Positions 1-8,080 are shown, counted from the first letter of the stretch. The stretch is DNA of 16,449 nucleotides from Chloroflexia bacterium (GCA_025927935.1 JAICKM010000059.1:1-16449), one strand, 5' to 3'. Notes: a model not told the origin generated them from the letters alone. Numbers and translations are program-made.

Positions 1-225
1 CAGGTGGTGGGCACGATGCGCGAGATCGCGGCGGTGACGCGGCAAGCGGCGACGAGCAGCGAGCAGGCATCGCGGGCGGCGACCGAACTCAGCGACATCG
101 CCCAGGAGTTGCGCACCGTCTCCACCGGCTTTCGTGTCGACCACGAGGGCGACGATACGCCGCCGGCTGATTCGGAGCCACGCCGCGCTGCACCCCGGCT
201 CGTCGCCGGTGAAGGTGCCGCTTGA
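1..225 (+). CDS. Methyl-accepting chemotaxis protein, C-terminal end (5' truncated)
   Basis: This is the last 74 codons of a chemoreceptor whose start lies upstream of the window. The first ~45 residues have the Ala/Ser/Gln/Glu-rich heptad pattern of the C-terminal methylation helix of a receptor signalling domain (for example EIAAVTRQAATSSEQASRAA). A polar tail of ~30 residues follows and ends in EGAA. Receptors of this family form membrane or cytosolic arrays with CheW and CheA, and the Q/E pairs here would be substrates for CheR and CheB. The tail lacks the NWETF-like pentapeptide that tethers CheR in enteric receptors. The TGA stop shares its A with the ATG of the downstream CheW gene, so the two are translationally coupled. 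The sensor domain cannot be seen, so the ligand is unknown. Confidence 0.85.
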   Translation, partial: QVVGTMREIAAVTRQAATSSEQASRAATELSDIAQELRTVSTGFRVDHEGDDTPPADSEPRRAAPRLVAGEGAA

Positions 226-809
226 TGACTCTGACCCAGGCGCCGCACGAAGGTGCGCGAAATGGAGCGCACCGCGCTGCCGAGCGCGTCATCGATGTCC
301 TGGTGGTTGCGGTGGCCGATCCGGTCGCCGGCCAGGCACAGCGCTATGGTTTGCTTGTCAGCCAGGTCCATAGTATAGTACGCCTGGGTGAGGGCGAGAT
401 CGGCAGCCGGGCGCGCAAAGCCGGCAGCGGCTGGGAGATGGTCTACGAAGGCGCGTGGATCCCGCTGATCCATCTGCGGCACTGCCTTGGCATTGCCGAC
501 CGGCGCACCGGCAGCAATGCCGAGCGGATGTTTGCCCACCGGGGATCGGTGCGTATCCTGGTGGTGCGGTGCGGCGAGCCGGCCACGCCCGCGCCGCCCG
601 ACCTCGCCTCCACGGTATACGTCGGACTCGTGGTCGACGAGGTACATGAAATCATGAGTTGCCCATTGGCGCAACTGTTGCCCTTCCCGCGCTGGGTGGT
701 ACGCGACCTCCCGGCGACCACGGTCTGGGCAGCACTACCGAGAGACGATTCATCCCTGCTGCTGCTCCTCGACGGAGTCGCCCTCGCGGCGCAGCAGTAC
801 CAGCGGTAA
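225..809 (+). CDS. cheW: CheW-like chemotaxis adaptor protein
   Basis: Protein of 194 residues with the CheW fold pattern. It has an early strand segment (VLVVAVADPVAGQAQRYGLL), a VHSIVRLGEGEI stretch, the conserved 'PL..LR' turn near the middle (IPLIHLRHCLGI), then YVGLVVDEVHEI in the second half. CheW couples receptors to the CheA kinase in the cytosolic array. It is somewhat longer than the usual ~150-170 residues, with extra residues at the N-terminus and a PATPAPPDL loop. The start is the ATG at 225, inside the receptor's stop (TGATG), with GAAGGTG at 211-217 as ribosome binding site. A TTG one codon earlier is less likely. Ten bases separate it from cheA. It is divergent, so I am sure of the fold family but less sure that it is the pathway's only adaptor. 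Confidence 0.86.
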   Translation: MTLTQAPHEGARNGAHRAAERVIDVLVVAVADPVAGQAQRYGLLVSQVHSIVRLGEGEIGSRARKAGSGWEMVYEGAWIPLIHLRHCLGIADRRTGSNAERMFAHRGSVRILVVRCGEPATPAPPDLASTVYVGLVVDEVHEIMSCPLAQLLPFPRWVVRDLPATTVWAALPRDDSSLLLLLDGVALAAQQYQR

Positions 810-818
810 GGCAGGAAC

Positions 819-3326
819 ATGGACGATACACGCACGGCGCTCCTCGGCAAGTTTCGCGAAGAGGTGGACACCCACCTCCTGCGACTGTCCCAGGGCGTCG
901 TCGCGCTGGAGCAGGATCCCGGCAACACCGGCCTACTAAAAGAGGTCTTCCGCTCGGCGCACACCATCAAGGGCGCGGCCAAAATGATGGGCTTCGCCGA
1001 AATCACGCGCATCACGCACGAGATGGAATCGGTGCTGGGCGTCATGCGCGATGGGCAACTGCAACTGACGAGTGATATCAGCGACCTGCTCTTCGAGGGG
1101 GTCGATGCGATTACCCTGCTCACACAATTGCAGACCAGTCCCGGCGACACGCAACTGGCTGAAGCGCTGGCCGAGATGAACCCGGATCAACTGGTGGCCC
1201 GCCTCAAGGCCATTGCCGACGGCGCCGCACCCGCTGGGGCGCCGTCGGCCTCTAAAGAGGCATCGCCCGCGTTGCCCCCCGCGCTCAGCATGGGGAACGG
1301 CACCACCGCCGCCCTGGATCACGCGGAAGCCGCGCCGAGTGTTACCGCCATTGAGATGGGATCGGTGGGCCGGGGCGACGCCCATGCGGCCCGCCCGGAC
1401 CTGAGCGGATTTAAACCGGGCGAAGACAGCGTGCGGGTGCGGGTGCAGAAGCTGGATAGCCTGATGAACCTCAGCGGCGAGATGGTCATCACGAAGATGC
1501 AGCACGAGGCCATCGCCGCGCACATCCGCACGCTGCTCGAATTGGAACGCAACCGGGCGCGCTTCCTCGCCGACATGCGCGATCGGGTGGAACGCTCCTG
1601 GGGCATGATCAACCAGGTCGATATGGAAGAGGCGCTGGATCAGTTGCATGATCTCGACACCGCGATTGACGATCAGACGGGGTCGGCCTTGCGCGAGTTC
1701 CAGGAGTATGCCGGGCGCCTGAACAGCATCGCCGATGAGCTACAAGATACCGTGCTGAGCGTGCGAATGCTGCCGATTGACACCATTTTCTCCACCTTCC
1801 CGCGCGCAGTGCGCGACTTTAAGCGTGAAAGCGGCAAGGATGTCGAGGTGCTGGTACGCGGTAGTGAAACCGAGCTGGACAAACAGATCCTGGAGTCACT
1901 TGGCGATCCGCTAATCCACCTGCTGCGCAACGCGCTCGACCACGGGATTGAATCGCCTGCCCAGCGCCGTGCGGCGGGCAAACCGACCCAGGGCCTGGTC
2001 ACGGTGCATGCCTACGCGCAGGGCACCCAGGTGCTGATCGAAGTTAGCGACGACGGCGCGGGGATGGATCCGGCGGCGATTCGACGTCTGGCCGTGCACA
2101 AGAACTTTATCACCCGCCTGGACGCTGAGAAGCTGAGCGATGAAGAAAGCCTGAATCTTATTTTCTATCCGGGCTTCAGCACGGCCACCATCATCACCGA
2201 CGTTTCGGGGCGCGGCGTCGGCATGGACGTCGTCAAGAGCACCGTTGAGCGCATGAACGGCACGGTGAGCATCGAGTCCCAGTTGGGCACGGGCACCCGC
2301 GTGACGCTGCGCCTGCCGCTGACGTTAGCGACCATGCAGGCATTGCTGGTGCGGGTGGGCACCCAGGTCTTTGTCGTGCCCAGCCACACCATCGAGGGCG
2401 GCATGGAGTACATCGGCCTGGAGGACATCTTCATGGTCGAGGGTCACGAGGTGGTGCGCCTCAAAGGGCGGAGCATGCCACTCGTGCGGCTGGCCGACCT
2501 GCTGGACCTGCGCCGGGTGGAAAACGGCACCTGGCTCAAAGACACCGGGCTGCAACACTTGCTGTATAGCCCCAGCGCCGCGCTGCACAACGGCAACGGC
2601 GCCCATGATGGGGTGGAAGAGGACCTAAGCCTGAACTTCCGCGCGCCGGCCCTTGGTACCGGCATCCGGCTGGAAAATAAGCTGCCCGGCGTGATCGTCG
2701 GCAGCGGGGATCGCCAGGCTTGCTTCCTGGTCGATGAACTCATCGATGAGCTTGACGTGGTGGTCAAGAACCTGGGGCCGTTACTGGGCAAAGTCGATAC
2801 GGCGATTGGGGCGACCATCCTCGGCAATGGCCGGGTGGTGGTCATCCTTGATATGCCGAGTCTGCTCGCCGAGGCCCGCAACCGCAGCACGCGCGGGCAA
2901 CTTGGGCGCGCCTGGCAGGTCGCCAAAGCAGCCAAGAAACCGTGCATCCTGGTGGTCGACGACTCGATCACCACGCGGGAGTTGGAGAAGAGCATCCTGG
3001 AAAACGCCGGGTATGAGGTTGAGATCGCCATGGATGGGCTGGAGGCGCTGGGGAAACTGGAGCAGCAACTCCAGGCCGGCGAGCAACGCTACGATCTGGT
3101 CATTGCCGACATCGAGATGCCGCGCATGGACGGCCTGGAGCTGACGCAACGGGTGAAGACGCACCAGCAGGATATGCTGCGCAATACGCCGGTGATTATC
3201 GTGTCGTCGCTGGCGAGTGATGCCTATAAGCAGCGAGGCATTGAGGTCGGCGCGCAGGCGTATATCACCAAGGGACAATTCGATCAGAGCCATCTACTTG
3301 AGACTATCGATTTGTTGATACACTAG
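819..3326 (+). CDS. cheA: Hybrid chemotaxis histidine kinase CheA with C-terminal receiver domain
   Basis: Protein of 835 residues, the central kinase of the pathway. The order is: HPt domain (1-~110) with phospho-acceptor His48 in SAHTIKGAAKMMGF; a low-complexity Ala/Pro linker (~133-200) with no recognisable P2 domain; a dimerisation helical region (~205-330) lengthened by about 60 residues; a HATPase with N box HLLRNALDHGIE (367-378), DDGAGMD (411-417) and GRGVGMD (464-470); a CheW-like regulatory domain (~505-685) split by an insert near 565-620; and a receiver (~708-835) with D714/D715, phospho-acceptor D764, S796 and K818. The receiver fusion is known from FrzE- and PilL-type kinases and probably acts as a phosphate sink or output. 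The start is ATG 819, with AAGG at 808-811 overlapping the cheW stop. A gap of 80 bases to the next start is the largest in the operon. Confidence 0.96.
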   Translation: MDDTRTALLGKFREEVDTHLLRLSQGVVALEQDPGNTGLLKEVFRSAHTIKGAAKMMGFAEITRITHEMESVLGVMRDGQLQLTSDISDLLFEGVDAITLLTQLQTSPGDTQLAEALAEMNPDQLVARLKAIADGAAPAGAPSASKEASPALPPALSMGNGTTAALDHAEAAPSVTAIEMGSVGRGDAHAARPDLSGFKPGEDSVRVRVQKLDSLMNLSGEMVITKMQHEAIAAHIRTLLELERNRARFLADMRDRVERSWGMINQVDMEEALDQLHDLDTAIDDQTGSALREFQEYAGRLNSIADELQDTVLSVRMLPIDTIFSTFPRAVRDFKRESGKDVEVLVRGSETELDKQILESLGDPLIHLLRNALDHGIESPAQRRAAGKPTQGLVTVHAYAQGTQVLIEVSDDGAGMDPAAIRRLAVHKNFITRLDAEKLSDEESLNLIFYPGFSTATIITDVSGRGVGMDVVKSTVERMNGTVSIESQLGTGTRVTLRLPLTLATMQALLVRVGTQVFVVPSHTIEGGMEYIGLEDIFMVEGHEVVRLKGRSMPLVRLADLLDLRRVENGTWLKDTGLQHLLYSPSAALHNGNGAHDGVEEDLSLNFRAPALGTGIRLENKLPGVIVGSGDRQACFLVDELIDELDVVVKNLGPLLGKVDTAIGATILGNGRVVVILDMPSLLAEARNRSTRGQLGRAWQVAKAAKKPCILVVDDSITTRELEKSILENAGYEVEIAMDGLEALGKLEQQLQAGEQRYDLVIADIEMPRMDGLELTQRVKTHQQDMLRNTPVIIVSSLASDAYKQRGIEVGAQAYITKGQFDQSHLLETIDLLIH

Positions 3327-3393
3327 GATCGCGTGAAGGTGGCCCGCCCCGCGCCGCACCGGCAGGCGGATCTACTTCCAGCGACCCAGGGAT

Positions 3394-3397
3394 GAGG
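3394..3397 (+). promoter_or_regulatory. Ribosome binding site that decides the receiver gene start
   Basis: GAGG lies nine bases before ATG 3407. The alternative ATG at 3392 overlaps this region and has no properly spaced site. Confidence 0.6.
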
Positions 3398-3406
3398 ATC
3401 ATCAGC

Positions 3407-3802
3407 ATGGAAAAACGCAGGATATTAGTGGTCGACGACAGCGCCCTGGTGGCGGAGGCCGTCAAAGCCAAGCTCGAAGCCAGCAACTACGATGTCGCGG
3501 TGGCGCACAGCGGCGAGGAGGCGCTCGAAAAAGTCCACGAGAGCCTGCCCGATCTGATGATATTGGACGTGTATATGCCCGGCATCGATGGGTTCGAGGT
3601 CTGCCGCCGCTTGCGCGAAGACCCGGCCACGCAATCGCTGCCGATTGTGATGCTCAGTTCGCGCGGCAATATCAAGGAGAAGTTGGCCGGGTTCCGGGCC
3701 GGCGCCGACGATTATCTGGTCAAGGAATTTGATCTGCTGGATCTGCCCTACCGCGTGCGCCTGGTGTTCCGGCTGCGCGGGCTTGAAACCGATCGTAACT
3801 AA
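3407..3802 (+). CDS. Stand-alone response regulator receiver (CheY-like)
   Basis: Single receiver domain of 131 residues with no output domain. It has the acidic pair D10/D11, phospho-acceptor D54 in LMILDVYMPGIDG, S84 at the Thr/Ser switch position and K106. It would take phosphate from His48 of the neighbouring CheA and act by protein-protein contact, like CheY or PilG/PilH. The residue after the conserved Lys is Glu (YLVKEFD) where a proline is usual. I prefer the ATG at 3407 because GAGG at 3394-3397 sits nine bases upstream. The in-frame ATG at 3392 has AGGG directly against it, too close to work well, and would add MRIIS. It lies nine bases before cheB. The domain is certain; its target, such as a pilus motor, flagellar switch or phosphate sink, cannot be read from sequence. 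Confidence 0.93.
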   Translation: MEKRRILVVDDSALVAEAVKAKLEASNYDVAVAHSGEEALEKVHESLPDLMILDVYMPGIDGFEVCRRLREDPATQSLPIVMLSSRGNIKEKLAGFRAGADDYLVKEFDLLDLPYRVRLVFRLRGLETDRN

Positions 3803-3811
3803 CCGATCCCC

Positions 3812-5053
3812 ATGAGCCAGCCCATCCGCGTCCTGATTGTCGAAGACTCACCGCTGGCGAGTGAGATCCTAACCGCCATCCTGCAAAGCGACCCGGAGAT
3901 CGAAGTCGTCGGCGTGGCCCGCAACGGCGTTGAGGCGCTGGAACAGGTGCCGCTGCTCAAACCGGACCTGATCACGATGGATGTCTGGATGCCGCGGATG
4001 GACGGATTTGCCACGGTGGAGCGGCTGATGGCCTACCACCCGACGCCGATCCTGGTCATCACCTCGTCCCTGGCCCGTAGCGATGTCGATATCAGCCTCA
4101 CCATGCTGGCCGCCGGCGCCCTCGACGTCATCGAGAAGCCGTCGCGCGGGGATGAGGCCACCTGGGCGCGCTCGACGAAGGCGCTGGTGCAAAAGGTCAA
4201 GACGCTGGCCCGCGTGCGCGTGGTCACGCACCTCAAGGGCCGCCGGCCGGGCACGAACCCGGCCCTGGGCGGCGGCGCCGGCACACCGCCGAGCGGGGCG
4301 CGGCCCCCGCTCATCACGCCGCGCCCCCCGCCCGCCTCCGTCACGCCGCCGGCCCGACCGCCGGATCGCCCGCTGCCACCGATTCGCCACACGGACCCCG
4401 AAACGCTGGCCCAGCGCATGGCCGCGCGGCGCCGCACCGGCACCGAGCCGCTGCTGGTGCTGCCCCCGCATCCCGCGCCGGGTTCCGGCCACCGCTATGA
4501 GTTGGTGGCGATTGCCTCGTCGACCGGCGGCCCCCAGGCCCTGCTCAAAGTGCTGCGCGGGCTGCCGCCCACGTTCACCACCCCCATTGTCATTGTGCAG
4601 CATATTGCGGCGGGCTTCACCCAGGGCCTGGCCGACTGGCTGGGCCGCGAGGCGGCGCGGTCCGTGCGCCTGGCTGTCGTCGGCGAGCGCCCGGTGCCGA
4701 ACACCGTGCTGCTGGCCCCCGATCAACTCCATATGACCATTGGGCCGGATGGTCGCATCGCGCTGAACGACGGAATGCCGCGCGAGATCCGCCCTTCCGC
4801 CGATGTCACCATGCGCTCGCTGGCGCCCACCTATCGGGACCGCGCCATTGGCGTCATCCTGACCGGCATGGGCCGCGACGGCGCCGATGGCCTGCGCGCC
4901 ATGCGCCTCGCGGGCGCCTACACGATTGCCCAGGACGAAGCCAGTTCCATTATCTTCGGCATGCCGCGCGCCGCCATCGCGCTGGGGATTATCGACGAGG
5001 TGCTTGCCCTGGACGCCATCCCCGGCCGCCTGGCCGCGCTGGTCGGAGGCTAG
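3812..5053 (+). CDS. cheB: Chemotaxis response regulator protein-glutamate methylesterase CheB
   Basis: Protein of 413 residues. The N-terminal receiver (1-~125) has E11/D12, phospho-acceptor D57 in MDVWMPRMDG, T84 and K109-P110. A long Pro/Gly/Arg-rich linker follows (~140-228), much longer than in enteric CheB (~350 residues total). The C-terminal methylesterase domain (229-413) has the catalytic triad: S237 in ASSTGG, H264 in VQHIAAGF and D356 in GMGRDGADG. It removes methyl groups from, and deamidates, receptor glutamates/glutamines when phosphorylated by CheA, which provides adaptation. The ATG at 3812 lies nine bases after the preceding stop. I see no clear Shine-Dalgarno there, so reinitiation after the receiver gene is likely. 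A 429-codon open frame on the opposite strand (3869-5158) is a by-product of GC-rich codon use. Confidence 0.96.
   Translation: MSQPIRVLIVEDSPLASEILTAILQSDPEIEVVGVARNGVEALEQVPLLKPDLITMDVWMPRMDGFATVERLMAYHPTPILVITSSLARSDVDISLTMLAAGALDVIEKPSRGDEATWARSTKALVQKVKTLARVRVVTHLKGRRPGTNPALGGGAGTPPSGARPPLITPRPPPASVTPPARPPDRPLPPIRHTDPETLAQRMAARRRTGTEPLLVLPPHPAPGSGHRYELVAIASSTGGPQALLKVLRGLPPTFTTPIVIVQHIAAGFTQGLADWLGREAARSVRLAVVGERPVPNTVLLAPDQLHMTIGPDGRIALNDGMPREIRPSADVTMRSLAPTYRDRAIGVILTGMGRDGADGLRAMRLAGAYTIAQDEASSIIFGMPRAAIALGIIDEVLALDAIPGRLAALVGG
5045..5049 (+). promoter_or_regulatory. Ribosome binding site for cheR inside the end of cheB
   Basis: A full GGAGG lies eight bases before the GTG at 5058 and overlaps the last codons of cheB. 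It fixes the cheR start at 5058. The open frame extends upstream to 4887, but that part merely overlaps cheB. Confidence 0.75.
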
Positions 5054-5057
5054 GGCC

Positions 5058-6770
5058 GTGGAGCCGAAATACACGCTCAGCCCCGACCTGTTCGAGCGCG
5101 TGCGCGGCTTACTGGGCCAGGCCGCCGGGCTGCATTTCGACCCAAGCCGCCTCAACACTCTGCAATCGCACCTGCGCGACCGGGCGCGTGCTCGCCACCT
5201 GGACAGCCTGGAAGACTATTACCGCATGATCACCGATCCGGTCGCGGGCCGCGAGGAACTACGCAAGCTGGTCGAGTCGGTCACCATCCACGAGACCAGC
5301 TTCTTTCGCAACCACGAGCACTACCACGCTCTGCGCGACATGGTGCTGCCCGACATCGCCCGGCGTAACGCCGCGGAACGGCGCATCCGCATCTGGAGCG
5401 CCGGGTGCTCGACGGGCGAGGAGCCGTATTCGCTGGCGATTGCCTGCCTGGAACAGCCCGAACTCGCCGGCTGGCAGATCACGATTGAGGCGAGCGACCT
5501 GAGCGAGCGAGTGCTGGCATTTGCCCGCCGCGGCATTTACCGGGCCGCATCGCTGCGCTATATCGAAGGCGACCGGATCGCCCGCTGGTTCAAGCATTAT
5601 CCCGCCGGCGCCCCGGCGGGCAGCGTGCGCGCCCCTCGCGGCAGCGGCCCGCTCGACCCACTGACCGGCCAGCGCGAAGTGTTCGAGATCAGCGAGAAAG
5701 TCCGTGCGCTGATCAACTTCCGCCAGTTGAACCTGGCGACGCCGCTCTACCCGGACATTTATAAAGACTTCGACCTCGTCATGTGCGAGAACGTGATCAT
5801 TTATTTCCGGCCCGATGTCACGCGCGAGGTCATCGGCCAGTTCTACAACGCGCTGCGCCCCGGTGGCTTCCTTTTCCTGGGCTATTCGGAAACGCTGTGG
5901 CAAATCTACAACCGGTTCGAGTTGATCACCTATCCGAACACCTTCTTTTATCGCCGGCCCGAGGCAGAAGCGGCGCCCCCACCGGAGCCGCCCCGGCGCA
6001 CCTTGCTCAACTCGCCCACCGCGCCGGACCCTTCACAGAAACGGAGCGCGCCGACCCCGCCCGGCGCCGAGCGCAAGCGCGCGACCGGCACCCCGGAATC
6101 GGTGCCCCCCATTCCGCCGCGCGACGGGACGGGCACCGACATCCGTCGCCCGCATCCGTCCCCTCCACCGCCCGCCCCACCCGCACGTTCTCCGCAAGGC
6201 CCAAATGGTGTGGCACCGCGTAAGTCCCTTGTTCCCGCGGTACAGCGCGCGCCCGACGCCGCGCTTGCCATCGAGATCGCCGAGCAACTGACGCGCCGCG
6301 CCCACGAGTACCTAGAAGCCGGGCGCTATACCGAAGCGCAGGCCGCCTTTACTGATGCTCTGGCCCGCAACCCGGCCTCCGTGGACGCCCTGGTGGGGCT
6401 GGCGCAGATCCACGCCAACCAGGGCCGCCACGCCGAAGCGCGCGCTGAGTGCGAAAAGGCGCTGGAGATCGATGTGCTGTGCGAGGAAGCGCATCTGCTG
6501 GTCGCCCTGCTCTACCGCGAGGAAGGCGAAGTAGCCGAAGCCATCGACCACTTCGAGAAGGTACTCTACATCAACTTCGAGTCGATTGCCGGGCATTTCC
6601 ACCTGGCCGAACTCTATCGCAGCCAGGGGCGCAAGGAAGAGGCGGCCCGCCAATACCGGCGTGCCCTCTGGGTCCTCGACCACCACCCCAGCGAAGAGAC
6701 GATCAGCGGCCTCCCGGCCAAAATGATCCGCCAGGTCTGCGAACAGCAGCTACGCCGCCTGCAAAGCTGA
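5058..6770 (+). CDS. cheR: Chemotaxis protein methyltransferase CheR with C-terminal TPR domain
   Basis: Protein of 570 residues from GTG 5058, which is backed by GGAGG at 5045-5049. The CheR methyltransferase part (1-~297) has the N-terminal helical subdomain, HETSFFRN (78-85), the SAM-binding motif SAGCSTGEEPYSLA (114-127) and the CENVIIYF motif (243-250). It transfers methyl groups from SAM to receptor glutamates. A proline-rich linker (~298-404) leads to about four TPR helix-turn-helix units (~405-540), for example AHEYLEAGRYTEAQAAFTDA and LAELYRSQGRKEEAARQYRR. TPR-bearing CheR proteins are known from non-flagellar chemosensory systems, where the TPR recruits partners. The receptor here lacks a tethering pentapeptide, so the TPR may take that role (inference). 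The motif reads C-E-N where C-R-N is more usual. This is the last gene of the operon. Confidence 0.94.
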   Translation: MEPKYTLSPDLFERVRGLLGQAAGLHFDPSRLNTLQSHLRDRARARHLDSLEDYYRMITDPVAGREELRKLVESVTIHETSFFRNHEHYHALRDMVLPDIARRNAAERRIRIWSAGCSTGEEPYSLAIACLEQPELAGWQITIEASDLSERVLAFARRGIYRAASLRYIEGDRIARWFKHYPAGAPAGSVRAPRGSGPLDPLTGQREVFEISEKVRALINFRQLNLATPLYPDIYKDFDLVMCENVIIYFRPDVTREVIGQFYNALRPGGFLFLGYSETLWQIYNRFELITYPNTFFYRRPEAEAAPPPEPPRRTLLNSPTAPDPSQKRSAPTPPGAERKRATGTPESVPPIPPRDGTGTDIRRPHPSPPPPAPPARSPQGPNGVAPRKSLVPAVQRAPDAALAIEIAEQLTRRAHEYLEAGRYTEAQAAFTDALARNPASVDALVGLAQIHANQGRHAEARAECEKALEIDVLCEEAHLLVALLYREEGEVAEAIDHFEKVLYINFESIAGHFHLAELYRSQGRKEEAARQYRRALWVLDHHPSEETISGLPAKMIRQVCEQQLRRLQS

Positions 6771-6784
6771 CCGAGGCCGTCCGC

Positions 6785-8059
6785 CTAATCCACGTTACCT
6801 CGCTCCAGCACCGACATATAAAGGCGTAGCATCTCCCCGGCCACGCGGTCCGTGCGGAAGCCTGCGGCGGCGCGGCGGGCGGCATCGGCCACCTGTTGCC
6901 GACGCGCGGGGTCGTTCAGCAGGCCGCCGATGGCCGTGGCGAGCGCGGCGGGCGACCGGGGCGGCACGGCGACGCAGGCGTCCAGCGGGGCCAGGTAGGC
7001 CGCAATGCCGGTCGACTCGCTGACCACCACCGGCGTGCCTACTACCGTCGACTCCAGCGTCACCCGGTTCATGGCCTCCACCACGGAGGGGATGCAGACC
7101 ACGTCGGCGGCGGCCAGGTGTTCGCGCACGGCGGGGCGCGGCAACTGGCCGGTGAACGTCAGTTGATCGGCCACGCCCAGCGCCTCGGCACGCCCGCGCA
7201 AGAAGGCGGCGAAATCGCCGTAATGCTCCGTGCCGCGCGGCGGCCCGCACAACCAGAGGCGCGGGCAAGCGCCCGTCAGTGTGTTCAAGGTGGGCAGCGA
7301 TTCGACCAGGTATTCCAAGCCCTTGAAGGGATGCAACCGGCCCACGAACATGACCCAACCTCGCCCCTCCTCGCCAGCCGGATCGAGGCCATAGCGCGCG
7401 ATCAGCGCGGCGCGCGACGCGGCGCGGTAGGCTGGGAGCGGCTGATCGGCGGGCGGGTAAGCCAGGGCTTCGATGGCGCGGGGCACCGTGATCACCCGCC
7501 CGGCGTCGGCGCCGAGAGCCGTGACGTAGCCCGCCAGGTGGGGCGAGATTACGCGCACCGCCGCCGCCCGGCGCAGCGTGTAGCTCACCAGCAGCCGGGG
7601 CAGCCGGAAGCGGCGGAAGCCGTAGTCGTGCGCGGGCAAGGCGATCACGTCGGCGCCCTGGATGTTGACCACCACCGGCAGCCGCCGCCCGCGCAGGGCT
7701 AACAGTGCCGCCGCGCCGAACGGATAGGCGGCCTCCGCGTGAACCAGGTCGTAGGGGTGCCGGGCATAGAAGGCCCGCGCGGCGCGCACCAGGGTCAGGA
7801 AGTGCTCATAGTGGAACAGGCGGGCGCTGGCCCGGCGCAGCAGCCCGGCCCCCGCGCTCCGTCCAGCCAGTGCGTTGATCTGCCAGACCGGCACGCCGTG
7901 AATCTCCCGGCACTCCAGCGCAGGCGCCCCACGCTCGGCGATCAGCGTCAGCACCTCGATCTCGACGCCCCGCGCCTGCAACGCGTGGATCACTTCCTCG
8001 TGATGGGCGTTACCCATCAGGTCGGTGCTATAGGAGCCGATTAAGTAACTGATACGCAT
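6785..8059 (-). CDS. GT4-like glycosyltransferase (GT-B fold)
   Basis: Protein of 424 residues, start ATG 8057-8059 (- strand) with AGGA at 8067-8070 seven bases upstream. The N-terminal Rossmann half begins MRISYLIGSYSTDLMGNAHH and contains YDLVHAEAAYPFGAAAL. The C-terminal half has the sugar-nucleotide donor features of family GT4: FVGRLHPFKGLEYLVESL, then PSVVEAMNRVTLES with E328 and E336 in the E-x7-E arrangement. It would add a sugar from an activated donor to a lipid-linked or surface glycan on the cytosolic side. No signal peptide or membrane span is seen. It is the third gene of a - strand operon, 21 bases after the GT-C-like gene. It converges on cheR with a 14-base gap and no visible terminator hairpin. 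The donor and acceptor sugars cannot be told. Confidence 0.9.
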   Translation of the reverse strand: MRISYLIGSYSTDLMGNAHHEEVIHALQARGVEIEVLTLIAERGAPALECREIHGVPVWQINALAGRSAGAGLLRRASARLFHYEHFLTLVRAARAFYARHPYDLVHAEAAYPFGAAALLALRGRRLPVVVNIQGADVIALPAHDYGFRRFRLPRLLVSYTLRRAAAVRVISPHLAGYVTALGADAGRVITVPRAIEALAYPPADQPLPAYRAASRAALIARYGLDPAGEEGRGWVMFVGRLHPFKGLEYLVESLPTLNTLTGACPRLWLCGPPRGTEHYGDFAAFLRGRAEALGVADQLTFTGQLPRPAVREHLAAADVVCIPSVVEAMNRVTLESTVVGTPVVVSESTGIAAYLAPLDACVAVPPRSPAALATAIGGLLNDPARRQQVADAARRAAAGFRTDRVAGEMLRLYMSVLERGNVD

Positions 8060-8080
8060 GGGCCGTCCTGTCTGCCTCGC

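Noticed and set aside
3327..3406. A promoter or riboswitch between cheA and the receiver gene
   Set aside because: The 80 bases are GC-rich with no recognisable -10/-35 pair or strong structure. It looks like plain operon spacing.
4887..5057. A longer N-terminus for CheR
   Set aside because: The extension overlaps cheB in another frame and has no family similarity. GGAGG and GTG 5058 give a proper start.
3869..5158. A 429-codon open frame on the - strand
   Set aside because: It is antisense to cheB, which has all catalytic residues. The antisense product has low-complexity Gly/Arg/His/Gln composition.
6771..6784. A bidirectional terminator between cheR and the glycosyltransferase
   Set aside because: I looked for complementary arms around 6700-6800 and found no convincing stem.
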